DNA of 64,000 bases from Saccharothrix syringae (GTDB lineage: Bacteria > Actinomycetota > Actinomycetes > Mycobacteriales > Pseudonocardiaceae). The stretch is taken from NCBI RefSeq assembly GCF_009498035.1, contig NZ_CP034550.1, positions 3,224,001 to 3,288,000 of the forward strand, in the 5' to 3' direction. Below the pieces are notes generated by a model, which saw only the letters and a program-made list of their open reading frames with translations, searched no databases and was not told where the DNA came from. This document shows, in pieces, positions 62,039-64,000 of this stretch. Every line of letters starts with the position of its first letter. Position 1 is the first letter of the stretch. The translations under genes and the position numbers were made by a program.

Positions 62039-63429
62039 CCGCCGCCGCCGAGCTGTGCCGCATCACCGTCGTGGGCCCCGGCGGCAGGGCCGACCTGGCC
62101 GTGCCGGTGGCCACCACCCTGGCGGACCTCATCCCGACGCTCGTCGAGCACGTCGTGCCGGAGGAGCAGCGGACCGCCAACGCCGAGTACGGCGCCTGGG
62201 TGCTCCAGCGGCTGGGGGAGGCCCCGCTCGACCCCGACGGCACGCCCGAGACGCTGGACTGGCTGGACGGCGACCGGTTCCACCTGGTGCCCGCCCGCGA
62301 CCCGCTGCCCGAGCTGGACTTCGACGACGTCGCCGAGGGCATGGCCACGGCGATCAGCCGGCAGGGCGACCGGTGGAGCGACACCGCGAACCGGCGGCTG
62401 TTCCTGGGCCTGGCCGCGGTCGCCCTCGCCACCATCGGGGCCGCCTTGGCCACCGCCCCGGACACCACGGCGCTCGCGGCCACCGCCGCCGCCCTCGCCC
62501 TCGTCCTGCTCACCGCGACGGTCGTGGTGGCGCGCACCAGCGGGGACCGGGCGCTGGCCGCCGTCGCCGGGACGTCCGGGTGCGGGTTCGCCTGGTTGAG
62601 CGGTGTGATCGGCCTGGCGGGCGCCGACCGCGCGTTCACCCCCCTCGGCGCGCTGGTCGGCGCGGTCGCGGCCCTGGCCTGCGGGGTGCTGCCGCTGGTG
62701 CTGCAACGGCTGGTGGTGCGCGACCTGCCGGTGGTGCCGTTCGGCGTGGTGGTCGTCGCCGCCGCGGGCGCGGTGCTGGCCGGCTGGCTGCACCTCGGCC
62801 TCGACCTGGACGGGGCGCGGACCGCGGCCGTCACCGGGACCGCGCTGTTCCTGCTGACCCTGTTCACGCCCAAGCTCGCCACCCGAGCCGCCCGGCTGCG
62901 CGGTCCCCAGCTGCCGCGCACCGCCGAAGAGCTCCAGATCGACGTGGAGCCCGAGCCGGCCGCCGACCTGGTCTCGCGCACCGGGCAGGCCGACCGGTAC
63001 CTGACGATGCTGGCCGTCGGCGCGGCACTGGTGTTCGCCGCCGTCGTGCCCGGCCTGCTCGCCGACGCCGGGTGGGCCCAGCACGTCACCCTGGGCCTGC
63101 TGACCGCCCTGGTGCTGCTGCGGTCGCGCGAGTTCCGCAACGTCGTGCAGCGCACCGCGCTGGTGCTGACCGGCGCCTGGGGCGTGGTGGCCCAGGCGCT
63201 GGTGCTGGCCGCGGCGCTGGACCCGGTGTGGCGGATCACCGGCCTCGCCGGCCTGCTCGGCGTGGCCGCGCTCCTGGTCACGGCGGCACTGCGCCCGCTG
63301 CACCGCCGCCCCCTGCCGCTGTGGGGCCACCTGGCCAACGTGCTGGAGCTGTGCGCCGGTGTCGCGGTGCTGCCGGTGCTGCTCCAGATCCTGGGCGTCT
63401 ACGCCTGGGCCCGCGGATTGGCCGGGTGA
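62035..63429 (+). CDS. eccD: Type VII secretion channel protein EccD
   Basis: The protein has 464 residues from GTG 62035, overlapping the eccC stop by GTGA. Residues 1-95 form the ubiquitin-like cytosolic domain (ELCRITVVGPGGRADLAVPV, TLADLIPTLVEHV). Eleven membrane helices follow (for example FLGLAAVALATIGAALATA, VVPFGVVVVAAAGAVLAGWL, LTALVLLRSREF). In the assembled complex EccD forms the membrane vestibule around EccC. Length and order match the family. Confidence 0.93.
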   Translation: MTAAAELCRITVVGPGGRADLAVPVATTLADLIPTLVEHVVPEEQRTANAEYGAWVLQRLGEAPLDPDGTPETLDWLDGDRFHLVPARDPLPELDFDDVAEGMATAISRQGDRWSDTANRRLFLGLAAVALATIGAALATAPDTTALAATAAALALVLLTATVVVARTSGDRALAAVAGTSGCGFAWLSGVIGLAGADRAFTPLGALVGAVAALACGVLPLVLQRLVVRDLPVVPFGVVVVAAAGAVLAGWLHLGLDLDGARTAAVTGTALFLLTLFTPKLATRAARLRGPQLPRTAEELQIDVEPEPAADLVSRTGQADRYLTMLAVGAALVFAAVVPGLLADAGWAQHVTLGLLTALVLLRSREFRNVVQRTALVLTGAWGVVAQALVLAAALDPVWRITGLAGLLGVAALLVTAALRPLHRRPLPLWGHLANVLELCAGVAVLPVLLQILGVYAWARGLAG

Positions 63430-63433
63430 GGTC

Positions 63434-64000
63434 GTGCAGACCCAGCGGGACCACCTGCACGCCTACCAGACCATGGTCGGGCGGATGAGCTCCGCCCTGC
63501 TGCTCGGCGACACCAGCCACGGCGAGCCGCCCGCGCGGCGCGCGTTGTTCGGCCTGGTCATGGGCGTCGTCCTGGCACTGCTGATCGCCGTCGGCTTCGG
63601 CGTGTACGGGCTGATCAAGCCCGGTGGCTCGCAAGCGTGGAAGAAACCCGGCGCGATCCTGGTGGAGGAGGAGACCGGCGCGACCTACGTCCACCGCGGT
63701 GGCGTGCTGGTGCCCGTGCTCAACCAGGCGTCGGCGTTGCTGCTGGTCGGCGGTGGTGCGCACGTCGAGACGATCAAGCGCGCCTCGCTGGCGGGTCTGG
63801 ACCGGGGGCCGGAGGTGGGCATCGTCGGCGCGCCCGAGGCCGTGCCCGACAGGGGCTCGCTGGTCACCGGGCCGTGGCTGCTGTGCCTGGCGGCCTCCGG
63901 CGGCGGCATGGGCGTGGACCTGGTGCCCGGTGCGGGGACGGTGCGCGCCGGCGCCGACCGGCACCTGTGGGTGGCCGCCGCGGACGGCACGCAGTACGTC
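63434..64000 (+). CDS. eccB: Type VII secretion protein EccB, cut by the window end
   Basis: The first 189 residues are seen, from GTG 63434, four bases after eccD. QTQRDHLHAYQTMVGRMSSA followed by LLLGD is the conserved EccB N-terminus (QV..Y.F...R...AL..GD). One membrane helix (LFGLVMGVVLALLIAVGFGV) and the start of the periplasmic domain (WKKPGAILVEEETGATYVHR, LVPVLNQASALLLVG) follow. EccB sits on the outer side of the complex and is structural. The rest lies outside the window. Confidence 0.93.
   Translation, partial: MQTQRDHLHAYQTMVGRMSSALLLGDTSHGEPPARRALFGLVMGVVLALLIAVGFGVYGLIKPGGSQAWKKPGAILVEEETGATYVHRGGVLVPVLNQASALLLVGGGAHVETIKRASLAGLDRGPEVGIVGAPEAVPDRGSLVTGPWLLCLAASGGGMGVDLVPGAGTVRAGADRHLWVAAADGTQYV

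Overview
The window is high-GC actinobacterial DNA. Frequent GTG starts, two AfsR-type (SARP/BTAD) regulators over 1,100 residues, a type VII secretion locus and a PE/PPE-free substrate block point to Pseudonocardiales (Saccharothrix/Actinosynnema/Lentzea-like). This placement is inference; there is no rRNA or housekeeping gene to prove it. Roughly the left 40 kb is a mosaic accessory region with decayed insertion sequences, defence genes and locally lower GC. The right 23 kb is orderly, very GC-rich and looks like core chromosome.

Left part (1-9.7 kb): the end of a frameshifted ArsR-type regulator, a T-arm-like motif with a terminator hairpin, a membrane protein gene, and a CRISPR array of 11-12 repeats with no cas gene in the window. 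Then come an NYN-LOTUS protein, a Gabija-type pair (OLD-family ATPase/TOPRIM nuclease plus UvrD-like helicase) and a lower-GC membrane protein.

9.8-19.3 kb: nested mobile elements. An IS3 element is split exactly by two divergent IS110 elements. A lower-GC restriction-modification pair follows. An IS630 transposase gene is split exactly by a deleted group II intron, followed by a solitary CRISPR-type repeat.

19.4-27.8 kb: a PNPOx-fold protein, a divergent SDR/MerR pair with a perfect dyad operator, and a toxin-immunity pair. The toxin has an extracellular-contractile-injection-system (eCIS)-like N-terminus and a nucleotidyltransferase-like C-terminus. The pair lies between an IS110 fragment fused to a LacI-type remnant and an intact IS110 of the same kind.

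27.9-34.7 kb: a compact cassette of nucleotide-handling genes (CMP-kinase-like, Nudix, HemN-like radical SAM, thymidylate-kinase-like, deoxyribosyltransferase-like) next to a NACHT NTPase with a nucleotide-cyclase-like N-terminal domain. This is the strongest candidate here for an undescribed system: making or removing a modified nucleotide beside an NLR-like sensor.

34.7-41 kb: decayed transposases, a second solitary CRISPR-type repeat, a ferric-reductase-like membrane protein, a small secreted protein and chimeric remnants.

41-64 kb: a CGNR regulator; two paralogous AfsR-like regulators flanking a LuxR-type regulator and three sugar-related enzymes (epimerase, TIM-barrel isomerase, SDR); then a type VII secretion locus in the order WXG100, WXG100, unknown, large WXG-like/proline-rich substrate, EccC, EccD, EccB, with EccB cut by the window end.
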